Program-made: the position numbers and the translations under genes
The notes under the pieces: model-generated
What the model was told of the DNA's origin: nothing
Database searches by the model: none
What the model saw: only the letters and a program-made list of their open reading frames with translations
Shown here: positions 45,601 to 52,213 of the stretch, one piece after another
Numbering within the stretch: the stretch's first letter is position 1
How the letters are laid out: each line of letters opens with the position of its first letter
Source of the DNA: Cristatella mucedo
Lineage: Eukaryota; Bryozoa; Phylactolaemata; Cristatellidae
Reading direction: 5' to 3'
Length of the DNA stretch: 64,000 bases
NCBI GenBank assembly: GCA_009760855.2
Contig: WPIO01000019.1
Location: 4,631,501-4,695,500, forward strand

Positions 45601-47627
45601 CTAAGAGAACCTAATCTTTATCCAGGTGCCTCACTTGTGCTGCAGGGCTCGAGCCCACGACCTCAGTGAGAGGCAAGTGTGTGATCCCTTCGCCAAATGG
45701 GGCAGCAATTATTATAAATTGGTTCATAGACTAACTTCGTAGCATTTGCTGAGCGTACTCTGGAAACGGTTTCGGGGTAAGATGGCAACTGTGGTTGCCA
45801 GAATGAGTTGGTAGTTTGGAAGGGTATGTCAAGTCTCTGTGACCAATGTTTCCAGAAGAGTGCAGTAGTTGATGGAATCTTATTTTCTAGCCGATTCGTG
45901 TACTTTTCGTGATTAGACGTTCTACCGTTGTCTTCATTGATAATTCCTGAACATAGCTCAATGAAGTAAAGGTCAGCTGATTCGACAACTTATTTATGTA
46001 GCTGAACAAGAGCCTCGGTGGCTCTAAACCCTCACCCCCTCATGTAGTAGACGATAAAATATTGTCCACTACAGAACCCGCAACAACTCTTAGCTCCTAC
46101 AAGCGCTCTATTATTATTATTATTGTATATATTTTTCATCGGCATGGCACGACATGTTCTGTCCTCTGTTGTGAAGTCCGGCCTCATTCTGACTGCAGAA
46201 TTCCAAGCTCAACTGCTGGCAGCCGAGAACAAGTACCAAAGGCTGTCGGAGACTTACAGACAGGCAACTAAGGACTACCGCGAGGGTGTGTATATACTCA
46301 CCGGCTACAAGATCGACATGCCCCAGATGAATCAGTTTAGTGTCATGAGCCAGTACGCCGAAACGCCAAACGACTATTTGCAGTTTCAGGTAGCGTTGCT
46401 TGGTGCTGCTGACAGCATGTGTACCGGTATTTGCATTGTCGGTTCTTGTCCTGCTTCGGCCGGTGAAGATGCAGTCGGCGTGTGTTTGACAGTGAGTCAG
46501 ACCGACGTTACCGTAGAGGGGTCTATGGTGGGGGGAGGGCAGGAGGGACGGAGGAGCTTGTAAATGGAAGCTGGCCTTCGGGTGTGCTGCGATGCCGGGC
46601 TGCGATGGCTTGTGGCGAATTCAGACCCTGTGCAGGCTAGCTGGGCTCGCTGTAGTGGCACTTCAGTTTTGCTTTTGTCTGTGCCTTGTCTGCCCGTCTG
46701 TGTTTGGCGCTCGTTGCATCTCCGACTCCTTCCGCCTATCTCTTTCTCTCTTGAGCTACATCAGGGGGTGTTGCAGAATAGCTCTGCATCCGGCTTTTGC
46801 CTTGACGTCTTCTCTTGCTCGGATAGTCCTTCCTTCCCTGTCCCTTTCACCTATAATCTTTCTCGGCTCATCCCTGCTTTGCTTCACTCTCACACTATTT
46901 TACAAGGACAAAAATCTAACGGAATGGCTAGCCGAGCGCATCTGACTGATCATTGACCCGAGGAAAGGCTCGCTCGCCGTGGCTTCCTTCTAGGTGATGC
47001 CTCTAGAGGGAGTCTTCACTCTCTGTGGGAGTATTCTCTACCGTGCTGATTTGGCCCAGTAGTTAAGGTGCTCGCCCCGACCACAGTCTGGCCGAAGTCG
47101 TGGCCTAGAGCCCCGTGGCGTGTGTGAAGCATCTAAATAGAGATGATGTTCTCTTAGGGCGCTATGCAAATGAATTATATTTTTTCTTATATTCACGGTG
47201 TGAATTTTCTGCCCATGTGCTCCTCAGGCTCTTGCCAGTCCCTTCATTTACCATCTGAGAGAGTGACCGCGAATGGGAGTGCCTTCGGAGCTAAGCTTGA
47301 CGGTTTCTAAATGCCGATTCGTCGAGTTGCTGGTACGCTCTGCATGCAATTTTCTTGACATTGGTGTTATCAAAGTTTTTTTGTTTCGACCTGTTTAATG
47401 TGCACTTTTTACTGTCTCGTGCCTGTGTCCCTACAACGAATCTGTGTACTTGGCCTTTTGTGTTCTAGCATGAGCGTGGTGCCATGGAGCTATTGGATAC
47501 AAGTTACGCCAGGTCCTTACATGAGCTGACTGAGCGGCATCTGAAGCAGAGCGGCATACCAGTTTTTCTCAGTGCCCTTACGGTGGAGTTGTACAACAGA
47601 CAGACAGTGTGCTTCGATGATTCATGA
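21436..47627 (+). CDS. MAD1L1: Spindle assembly checkpoint protein MAD1 (15 exons)
   Basis: MAD1 is the coiled-coil kinetochore and nuclear-pore protein that presents Mad2 for conversion during the spindle checkpoint. Fifteen plus-strand exons with GT/AG borders join in consistent phase: 21436-21622, 28333-28490, 28820-29002, 29125-29249, 31798-32013, 32139-32253, 34228-34292, 34372-34455, 37030-37174, 37339-37533, 37792-37898, 38657-38747, 40936-41161, 46199-46389, 47469-47627. The result is 748 residues, against 718 in human. Residues 1-62 resemble the human N-terminus ([16 protein letters not shown]). Residues 64-560 are almost continuous coiled coil. K566-P574 (KVIHLKMNP) is the Mad2-interaction motif (human KVLHMSLNP). 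Residues from about 650 to the end form the RWD domain ([25 protein letters not shown]). The RLK motif position reads R647-L648-S649. Introns 1, 8 and 13 are long and transposon-filled. Exons 1 and 7-8 are the least certain. Confidence 0.92.
21900..22978 (-). mobile_element. LINE family 2, 5'-truncated with an intact 321-codon frame
   Basis: The minus strand encodes the C-terminal half of a reverse transcriptase. [11 protein letters not shown] near 22950 is the catalytic YADD box. It is followed by [16 protein letters not shown], the thumb region [17 protein letters not shown] and [10 protein letters not shown]. The frame is open from 22927 to 21962. A separate 3' non-coding region (tail at 21915-21985) differs from the commoner LINE family here. 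The 5' breakpoint is near 22979. It sits in MAD1 intron 1, antisense to the gene. Confidence 0.88.
23065..23240. repeat. Dispersed repeat of unknown type, copy 1
   Basis: Shares GACGGCAGGCAGAGAA, a downstream GGTTCCT and ATAGGGTCGTGACAC, in the same order, with 25480-25680. No protein recognised. Confidence 0.45.
23240..24230. other. Intron 1 segment without recognised feature
   Basis: A 136-codon minus-strand frame (23911-23501) is serine/proline-rich but resembles nothing I can name. It may belong to the same unknown repeat as 23065-23240. Confidence 0.3.
24562..24635. repeat. (CA)n microsatellite, about 37 units
   Basis: Uninterrupted CA dinucleotides inside the foldback element. Confidence 0.97.
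24981..25033. repeat. Degenerate CCCTAAA-type array
   Basis: About seven variants of CCCTAAA/CCCTAAAA/CCCTGAA in a row within the foldback element. Confidence 0.7.
25480..25680. repeat. Dispersed repeat of unknown type, copy 2
   Basis: Partner of 23065-23240: same ordered motifs GACGGCAGGCAGAGAA, GTTCCT and ATAGGGTCGTGACAC. Confidence 0.45.
25925..26165 (+). repeat. Diverged LINE C-terminal fragment
   Basis: Plus-strand frames read [12 protein letters not shown] and a degenerate LKTHLF-like end, but the 3' non-coding part differs from the main family. Confidence 0.6.
26338..26515 (-). mobile_element. SINE-A copy, full length
   Basis: In reverse: TGGCTCACTAGGTAAGGCGG (A box), GTGGGTTCGTATCCTGTGG (B box), GGGCGATCCTGTATCACCAC and the CTCTTCTGTCGCTATACAAA tail. 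Confidence 0.88.
26745..26870 (+). repeat. LINE 3' tail
   Basis: AAGTGCCTAGAAAGAGATTT, TAGGGCACTATGCAAACG and an ATT-rich end, immediately followed by another LINE copy in the same direction. Confidence 0.7.
26872..28235 (+). mobile_element. LINE copy with reverse transcriptase core (dead)
   Basis: Plus strand: LLRNANLGK, then RT motif A ([19 protein letters not shown]), motif B ([11 protein letters not shown]) and motif C ([13 protein letters not shown]), followed by the C-terminal blocks and a complete 3' tail near 28150-28235. Frameshifts (near 27160, 27300) break it. It lies about 100 bases upstream of MAD1 exon 2, same orientation as the gene. Confidence 0.88.
28333..28490 (+). CDS. MAD1L1: MAD1 exon 2 (coiled coil)
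   Basis: Acceptor tctcttatag, donor gtatgg. Encodes [18 protein letters not shown] and [16 protein letters not shown], matching the start of the MAD1 coiled coil. Confidence 0.85.
28590..28690 (+). mobile_element. tRNA-like SINE head, possible
   Basis: ACTAAGGCGACTGCTTCGGA and GGGTTCAACTCTTGTGACC resemble A and B boxes; no clear 3' part. Confidence 0.35.
28820..29002 (+). CDS. MAD1L1: MAD1 exon 3 (coiled coil)
   Basis: Acceptor aatgtttag, donor gtgaat. 61 codons beginning [13 protein letters not shown] and ending TVVQHGQ. In-frame TAG at 28817-28819 forces the exon to start at 28820. Confidence 0.85.
29125..29249 (+). CDS. MAD1L1: MAD1 exon 4 (coiled coil)
   Basis: Acceptor tttattaag, donor gtaagg. 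Encodes [16 protein letters not shown] through LTEQHSAQT, with two bases of the next lysine codon. Confidence 0.85.
29420..29560 (-). mobile_element. SINE-B copy
   Basis: GTATAGCGCCCCAACAGAAC, TAATCTCTATTCAGGCGCTT, the palindrome GGGCTCGAGCCC and ATCTTAACCGCTGGATCAAA are the reversed SINE-B tail, B box and head. Confidence 0.82.
29760..30703. mobile_element. Palindromic Tc1 derivative, copy 2 (complete)
   Basis: Both halves encode the 3' part of a Tc1 transposase, facing away from each other. The minus strand of 29960-30230 reads [15 protein letters not shown] and HWLSQSPD. The plus strand of 30300-30500 reads [19 protein letters not shown] and [18 protein letters not shown]. The ends are inverted repeats of about 75 bases: TTGCAGTATAGCCG at 29761, and TTGCAGTATGGCTG on the other strand at 30698. 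Both arms contain the TTCTACGAT.C.AGGCATACT block. It lacks the 5' half of the gene, so it cannot encode a transposase. Located in MAD1 intron 4. Confidence 0.78.
31055..31225 (+). mobile_element. SINE-A copy, diverged
   Basis: GGGGTCTTAGCCGAAGGGTT head, GTCGTGGGTTTGGGCCCTT B-box region, and AGCTCTTCTGCCCCAATATA tail then GTTGAATCAGCTGACTTT. Confidence 0.65.
31798..32013 (+). CDS. MAD1L1: MAD1 exon 5 (coiled coil)
   Basis: Acceptor ataattcag, donor gtctgg. Encodes [16 protein letters not shown] to [11 protein letters not shown]; regular heptads. Confidence 0.87.
32139..32253 (+). CDS. MAD1L1: MAD1 exon 6 (coiled coil)
   Basis: Acceptor ccgtgacag, donor gtaaac. Encodes [15 protein letters not shown] and [20 protein letters not shown], parallel to human KLGRQEKMQETL. 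Confidence 0.87.
32975..33085 (-). mobile_element. SINE-A copy, 3' part
   Basis: Reversed tail: CAGCAGAAGAGCCTTAGCAG, then CAGTGGACAACAATAAATGG; head lost. Confidence 0.55.
34228..34292 (+). CDS. MAD1L1: MAD1 exon 7
   Basis: Acceptor cttgtttgcag, donor gtacat. Encodes [20 protein letters not shown]. Confidence 0.75.
34372..34455 (+). CDS. MAD1L1: MAD1 exon 8
   Basis: Acceptor ctattttgtag, donor gtgtgt. Encodes [17 protein letters not shown] to DLRE. Phase agrees on both sides, but the sequence is less conserved. Confidence 0.72.
34935..35000. mobile_element. Solo terminal repeat of the palindromic Tc1 family
   Basis: GGCTATGACTGTAAAATCGT and TCGGGTAA match the outer repeat of the copies at 4230, 29760 and 39299, without an adjacent body. 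Confidence 0.4.
35215..35625 (+). repeat. LINE fragment with internal deletion
   Basis: The first part reads [12 protein letters not shown] and an AAFDTIDH-like degenerate motif A (near 35320), then jumps to [18 protein letters not shown] and [19 protein letters not shown] motifs B and C are gone. Confidence 0.7.
36130..36260 (-). mobile_element. Possible third tRNA-derived SINE type
   Basis: In reverse, GACATGATAACACTCTCCCA and GGGTTCAATTCCCAAGG look like A and B boxes, without complementary acceptor stem; not a functional tRNA. Confidence 0.35.
37030..37174 (+). CDS. MAD1L1: MAD1 exon 9 (coiled coil)
   Basis: Acceptor ttcggctag, donor gtaatt. Encodes [18 protein letters not shown] and [18 protein letters not shown]. 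The acceptor has a weak pyrimidine tract; another AG upstream is possible. Confidence 0.8.
37339..37533 (+). CDS. MAD1L1: MAD1 exon 10
   Basis: Acceptor ctccttacag, donor gtagcg. 65 codons beginning [17 protein letters not shown], parallel to human ERDGMRAILGSYDSELT. Confidence 0.88.
37792..37898 (+). CDS. MAD1L1: MAD1 exon 11
   Basis: Acceptor gctcgttgcag, donor gtctgt. Encodes [18 protein letters not shown] and [14 protein letters not shown]; the alanine/serine-rich part breaks the coiled coil. Confidence 0.82.
38657..38747 (+). CDS. MAD1L1: MAD1 exon 12
   Basis: Acceptor cgttttag, donor gtcagt. Encodes [17 protein letters not shown] and [11 protein letters not shown], parallel to human EEKRMLEAQLERRALQ just before the Mad2-binding motif. 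Confidence 0.88.
39299..39850. mobile_element. Palindromic Tc1 derivative, copy 3
   Basis: The outer repeat near 39300-39375 (GGATTTTCTACGACTCCAGA, CATACTAAAATTTTG) is followed by a minus-strand transposase 3' region. At 39774 the plus strand begins [16 protein letters not shown], the QQDNDPKHT block in the opposite direction. The turning point is a perfect 13-bp hairpin (39752-39764 with 39774-39786). Confidence 0.68.
39752..39786. repeat. Perfect 13-bp inverted repeat at the Tc1 palindrome centre
   Basis: GGGTTCGTTATAT and ATATAACGAACCC separated by 9 bases. Confidence 0.9.
39925..39990. repeat. AT-rich TATAA-type tandem tract
   Basis: Repeated TATAATATAATA units between two AATAGCTATATAATA copies. 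Confidence 0.8.
40936..41161 (+). CDS. MAD1L1: MAD1 exon 13 (Mad2-interaction motif)
   Basis: Acceptor tgaatag, donor gtaatt. Begins [18 protein letters not shown], matching human GDYDQSRTKVLHMSLNP almost position for position, then the second coiled coil ([20 protein letters not shown]). Confidence 0.95.
41436..41600 (-). mobile_element. SINE-B copy with duplicated head
   Basis: Reversed tail GTAGCACCCTAAGAGAATTG, the GGGCTCGAGCCC palindrome, then ACCTCGGTCATTAAATATAT and a second CCTCGGTCGTTAAGGGCGAG before CACCTTAACCACCTGGCC: part of the head is repeated. Confidence 0.75.
42423..42590 (+). mobile_element. SINE-B copy with duplicated head
   Basis: CTGGTTTGGCACAGAGGTTA head, then two GGTCGAGGTC / GGTTGAGGTCGTC units, GGCTCGAGCCC and the GTGACTCTTACGGTGCTATA tail. 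Confidence 0.72.
43690..45540 (+). mobile_element. LINE copy, longest in the window
   Basis: Plus strand covers most of the RT and the C-terminal region: [44 protein letters not shown] (split by a frameshift near 44200), [10 protein letters not shown] (motif B, altered from [11 protein letters not shown]), [14 protein letters not shown] (motif C), [17 protein letters not shown], the LVQN region and full 3' tail. The YADD box reads YADY, so the catalytic second aspartate is lost; frameshifts add to that. It is inserted sense in MAD1 intron 13. Confidence 0.88.
45585..45715 (-). mobile_element. SINE-B copy
   Basis: AATGGCACCCTAAGAGAACC, TAATCTTTATCCAGGTGCCT and AGGGCTCGAGCCCACGACCT, reversed. 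Confidence 0.75.
45965..46085 (-). mobile_element. SINE-A 3' part
   Basis: CAGCTGATTCGACAACTTAT, then AACAAGAGCCTCGGTGGCTC and CACTACAGAACCCG, the reversed SINE-A body without its head. Confidence 0.5.
46199..46389 (+). CDS. MAD1L1: MAD1 exon 14 (RWD helix and sheet)
   Basis: Acceptor ctgactgcag, donor gtagcg. Encodes [18 protein letters not shown] and [11 protein letters not shown], parallel to human QRLKEVFQTKIQEFRKACYT and LTGYQID. Confidence 0.95.
47044..47185 (+). mobile_element. SINE-B copy, full length
   Basis: TGATTTGGCCCAGTAGTTAA head, CCTAGAGCCCCGTGGC B-box region, then CTAAATAGAGATGATGTTCT and CTTAGGGCGCTATGCAAATG. Confidence 0.82.
47469..47627 (+). CDS. MAD1L1: MAD1 exon 15 (C-terminus)
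   Basis: Acceptor tgtgttctag. Encodes [20 protein letters not shown] and [20 protein letters not shown], then a short tail and TGA. Human MAD1 ends SLTLELFSRQTVA. Confidence 0.95.
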   Translation, partial: HERGAMELLDTSYARSLHELTERHLKQSGIPVFLSALTVELYNRQTVCFDDS

Positions 47628-47828
47628 TGCTTCATTGCCTGTGTGGACCTGTATCTGAAACAGTAGCTCCGCTCCCTTGGTCGTTGTCAGATCATTTGCA
47701 TTACTTACTGCTGCATTCATTTTTTCGTTATATTTCTGACATGATACACAGGCTTGCTTTGTGTTGCATTTTCACAACCTGTGGCTATTGACCGCCGAGT
47801 TAACAAGAAGAAGCTTTGATCTTCTGGC

Positions 47829-47834
47829 ATTAAA
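47829..47834 (+). terminator. Possible MAD1 poly(A) signal ATTAAA
   Basis: ATTAAA lies 202 bases after the MAD1 stop codon, the first canonical variant seen downstream. Confidence 0.35.
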
Positions 47835-48399
47835 CGAGTCTACTGTCATCAATTCGTTCATGTATTCTATAGGCAATCAAGTACTAGTTGTCATTTCCAG
47901 GCGAAGGCATATATTATGGTATCTTACCCTTTAGCTTCACTTTTATAGTATGCTACTTTCTCTGTTACAACAGTATATGCATACCATAATGATTGACAGG
48001 TGCATTGTTGAGACTGTCTGTGTTTGATGTGTTTCCATCACCAATGATGGTCAAACTGTGTAATGTCGGAATTACGGTTAGATCGTCCTTTGCAGTGCTC
48101 GGCATTATAATCGACACGAATCCGGGACATTCCGTTTTGCAATGACGAATGGATGCTGTCTTTGGGGGTCAGTTTTTCGTAGTTGGACTGCCATTTTGTC
48201 GTCTGCTGGGAGTTGAATACACAGTGATACTTTGTAGGCAAAGCTGTGGTAGGTTATGTTTGGTGTGCTAATGCTTCGGAGTCGTGGAGCAGGTCGGATC
48301 GGCAGTTTTGCCGACTGCGAAGCAACGCCCATCATTGTAACATGATTTGATTCGAGCCTCTGATGCCGATACAATTTGCCACGCGGAAGTGTCGAGGTC

Positions 48400-48465
48400 A
48401 TAACTGCAGTGCCTAGAAAGATGTCTAGTTAATTTAGGGTGTTATAAACATGTCGTATGACTATG
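48400..48465 (+). repeat. LINE/SINE-B 3' tail fragment
   Basis: CAGTGCCTAGAAAGATGTCT and TTTAGGGTGTTATAAACATG. Confidence 0.5.
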
Positions 48466-48871
48466 ATATTCTTATGATTGGTTCAAATGTGATATCAGTA
48501 GTTTCGTTTTCTTCCGGTATACCACTCCGAGTGTCGTGCTCACAGGAAGTGTGAGTGAATCAGTGGATTACACAAAGCTTAGCCCTGTGGCTGTCACTTC
48601 AACTGATACGGTTTCGGACTGCAAGGGTATGAGAGAGAGCGTCCTGCTGCCAACTGTTTCTCTCATCGTTCGGCACACGAAAGCCCATTCACTGCTTCTA
48701 ACGGCTTAGCTCGCTTCGAGGCTCGATCATCGACCCGCCTGCACACTTCGCCACTGAGAGCATGCCATCGAAGCCATCGCGGGCAATGCTGTAGCGTATT
48801 AGTGAGCCACTGCCGTATACGAAGACGGGCGGCTTGCCACCGACTTGTAATGGAATCTGTTGCGTATGAAG

Positions 48872-49660
48872 TTAATAATAATATTAATAATATACTTGAT
48901 AAAGTGCCCTCAGAAAACTCAATCTCTTTCTAGGCGCTTTACATTTGCTGCAAAGGAAACACGATCGAATGGTGAGGGGTATCGTGCTTCATAAACATCA
49001 TGAATAACATGGTTAGGGGTGACATGCACATGATCAGCATGCTATTGTGGTTAGTGGCAGCATGCAACAGTGTCAGCACGCATAAGCACATGAAGGACGA
49101 ATCACAAGGACCCACTAAATACTGTCATAAATAGGTGCGTTTTTAATTTCTTTTTAAATGTGATCAAGTCTGGGGATGTCGTGATAGAAGTTGGGAGTGA
49201 GTTCCAGGCTTTGGGAGCATACAAACTAATGACACGGTCTCTAAAGGATTTGAGGTTTGTGCGAGGTATTGGTAAACAGCTAGATTCCGAAAAGTGGGTG
49301 GTACGGTGCTTGTCCTGGTGGGGGAGTAGATCTGAGAGATAGGCTGGAGCCAAAAAATGAAGGGACCTAAGAGTGACGAAATCTTGGAAGTGGATGCGTT
49401 GCTTGACTGGTAGCCAGTGCAGGTCGGCAAGAAGTGGCGTGATGTGGTAACTGTGCTCACGACAGACAAGCCTAGCTGCAGAACTTTGCACCAGCTGTAA
49501 GCGTCTGATTGCACATGCCGGTAGGCTAGCAAGCAGTGAGTTACAGAAGTCAGACAGGATGTCAGAAATGCATGGACCAACTTAGATGTGGTATCCATAT
49601 CTAAACAATCCCGAATTGTAGCATGTGTGAGAGATGTCTGTATACTGGGCACCCATTTCT
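48872..49660 (-). repeat. LINE 3' half
   Basis: AATAATATTAATAATATAC tail, GTGCCCTCAGAAAACTCAAT, then the C-terminal blocks [51 protein letters not shown] on the minus strand; a 129-codon frame is open at 49491-49102. Confidence 0.87.
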
Positions 49661-49664
49661 TGCC

Positions 49665-51128
49665 TACAATAGTTGCACACCACGAGGAGTCGTACGACTG
49701 TATCAGCTAATGTGCGTGGATCTACCTGCCCCCCATCGGACGCTACTCTGTGAGCCGATCCCAGTCGAATTTTTTTTTAAATTATGTGAGCCCACCCCAC
49801 AGTGCTATTTTTCAGGGGAAAGCTGGTAAGTCGGTGACGTGACTAATCACGGCGGGTCATTACTTCCTCACTCTTTGATTCGCCTACGTTCTTTTGTAAT
49901 CCTCCTCAGCCTAGTTAAACTAAGGCAGTGCTGTATAGTAATAGCATTACAGTCATCGGTCGGCTTCACCATTCGCTTGGCACTTTTGTATGCAAACTCG
50001 GGCTGCTAAGAAAACTGGCAGAAACATATCGACGGTGCTGATGCTCCTACAAGTATTTGAGCTGGCATGGCAAGCAAGTACTAACCTGAAAAACATGTGT
50101 CAGCTTCAAAGAGCTGCAGGTACTCTCTGACCCGAAATAGCCAAGTCTATTCTTCAGCAAGCTGCCTTTACCCATCAGTCATTCTGAAATTGTGTTCCGG
50201 CAAGTTGAGTTTTACAGGAGTTAGAATTTCGTTCTTGCTCCTCAGTATGCATGGACTTCGGCAATTGAAATCCCGCTAACCACATTAAAATTGCTGCATT
50301 TGACATGCAGCAGTAGTCAGCTTTCTAGTATTGTGGCCACCGTTGATCTCGACCTAGTCATCGTCAGCCCTCAACCGTACCACGTCCGGCTAGTGCACAT
50401 ACTCATAGCTGCTCTACGTCAGACCGCGGAAAAGCTTTTCTGCTAATCACGGTCAAAATATATATCTTGGTCGACGTACACAGGAGATTACGCCAATGTA
50501 GTAATTGGCCATGTCTCATTCAATGCTATTCTGAACGTAACTATGGCGCTATTTTAAAAGTATATGGGTTCATAGTTGTTTGGTGTTTAATGCTGGCGCT
50601 GCCGTTTATTTTCTTTCTTTTCACGTCTACATTGCTGCCTCCGCTCAGGCAAACCCCCTCCGTTCTTTTGAAGCTACGAAAATCCTTTCTCTGTAACTTC
50701 AATCGTAAACTGCAAACTTAACTGCTTTAAAAAGAGCTCGACTTGTTGGTAGTCTATGAGCAAGATGACCCGTGTAAGCGAAAAAATATGTTGTGCAATA
50801 GGAATCCGGCGTTTGCCGAATTGATGCGTATGCAGTACTGGCAAGCCGTTGGTACCTTGCGTATTGATGGGGGCGAGGCTGTCCAAGATGGAGTCTACGA
50901 ATGTACTATCTAGCCTGCGGGCCAATCGCAGATTGGCATTATTGTAAGGTATACATGGATTACGTTGTCAGAACGCACATTCAGAGTTGAGTCAGTTAGT
51001 CCATTGTTTGAAGTGGACATACCTAGCGGCACGTCACTCTGTGTGCTGATCTAACTCAAGCTGTTGACTACAGAACGGGTTTGCTATTGGTCTATAATTA
51101 GAAGTACGATTCGTGTTTTTATATTTAG
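49665..51128. other. Intergenic, no recognised feature
   Basis: No exon or repeat that I can support. Confidence 0.35.
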
Positions 51129-51191
51129 GGGCTGATCGTGTCGACGGAATCCAGCGCGGTGTCTGGCGGCGATTGGGGCCAAGGCCGCTTG
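51129..51191 (+). CDS. Candidate upstream exon of the Rho gene
   Basis: A GC-rich 63-base segment lies between acceptor atatttag and donor gtgagt. It is open in phase 0 (GLIVSTESSAVSGGDWGQGR). The Rho exon preceded by acceptor ctattttag at 52043 is also open in phase 0 upstream of its ATG. The two could join as an N-terminal extension or as 5' untranslated sequence. No ATG lies in this segment, so translation from it would need another exon. Confidence 0.35.
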
Positions 51192-52063
51192 GTGAGTCTA
51201 GCGGGCAGCTTTATTGGTTTTGGGCCGAGAGGCCTGGGCCTACTTGCCTTACATATATTACTCCGTAGGGCTGTGGCGAGGCTAGGCTCAGGTATTAACA
51301 GCCTATAGCTCCCTCAGAGAAGTATGCAGCCCAATCGCGATTCCGAAGTGTCGGCGCCTCCGAGGCAGAATTGCGGAGATACCTCCCTAATACAGGGGTG
51401 TGCCTACAAGGAACAGCCCTTTGACATGGCCACGGTTTGAATTGGCCCGACCTCAGGCTTAGGGAGCAGCCGAGTTGGTAACGTTGTGGTGTTTACCCGG
51501 CTAGTCGGACAAATTCGATGCATCATACAGCGAACACAATGTCGGGTCATCCACGCAACCACAAACTAATCAGCACTAATCGGGTATATGACTCACTACG
51601 TTTCAGGCGTGAGCGGCCACGGAGCCTTGGCTACGTTCTGATTGGACGATATAAATAGCACCAGGGCCACGTAATAAATAGGGAATCTGGCGGCGGCGCG
51701 GACCATTCTTTAGCCGATCGTAAGTACTGGCTCGTGTGTGGTGTGTTCGAAACCACTCCCAAGCCTTTGCATCGCAAAATTGGGCCTTAACAATTCGTGA
51801 GTCATAAATCAATCTCCGTAGAGCTTCTAAGATTTAAGACGACGATTAAGTCGTCGCTGAGACCAGCTGGGCATTCATTTTCCATACCCGTAATTTGATC
51901 TCGGGAGGGTAATAAGTGCATCCGTCGGCGACGTCCTGTCTCTTTAGGCACCCTGACCATCCTGCTTGCCAGCATTTGATATCAACCGTCGAAGGTAGCA
52001 TTGATTGCTGTGTCAACAAGTACGTATGTTCAACTATTTTAGACAACGCTCAAAGACGCCACA

Positions 52064-52213
52064 ATGAGGCGCCAAAAGCTTGTGATCGTGGGAGACGAAG
52101 CTTGTGGGAAGACCAGTTTGCTGCTGGCTTTTAGTCAAGGACGACCGCAGCTGAAATACCGACCTACCGTCGTGGGGGCTTGTGAAAGCCGAGTTGTCGT
52201 CGACGGCATGAAG
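52064..52213 (+). CDS. Rho GTPase exon 1 (P-loop, switch I)
   Basis: 50 codons from MRRQKLVIVGDEACGKTS to VVVDGMK. The ATG is preceded by CACA; the frame is open upstream to an acceptor at 52042. Confidence 0.88.

Noticed and set aside
46564-46956. Two overlapping frames of 117-130 codons
   Set aside because: They lie inside MAD1 intron 14 in pyrimidine-rich sequence with no domain signature.
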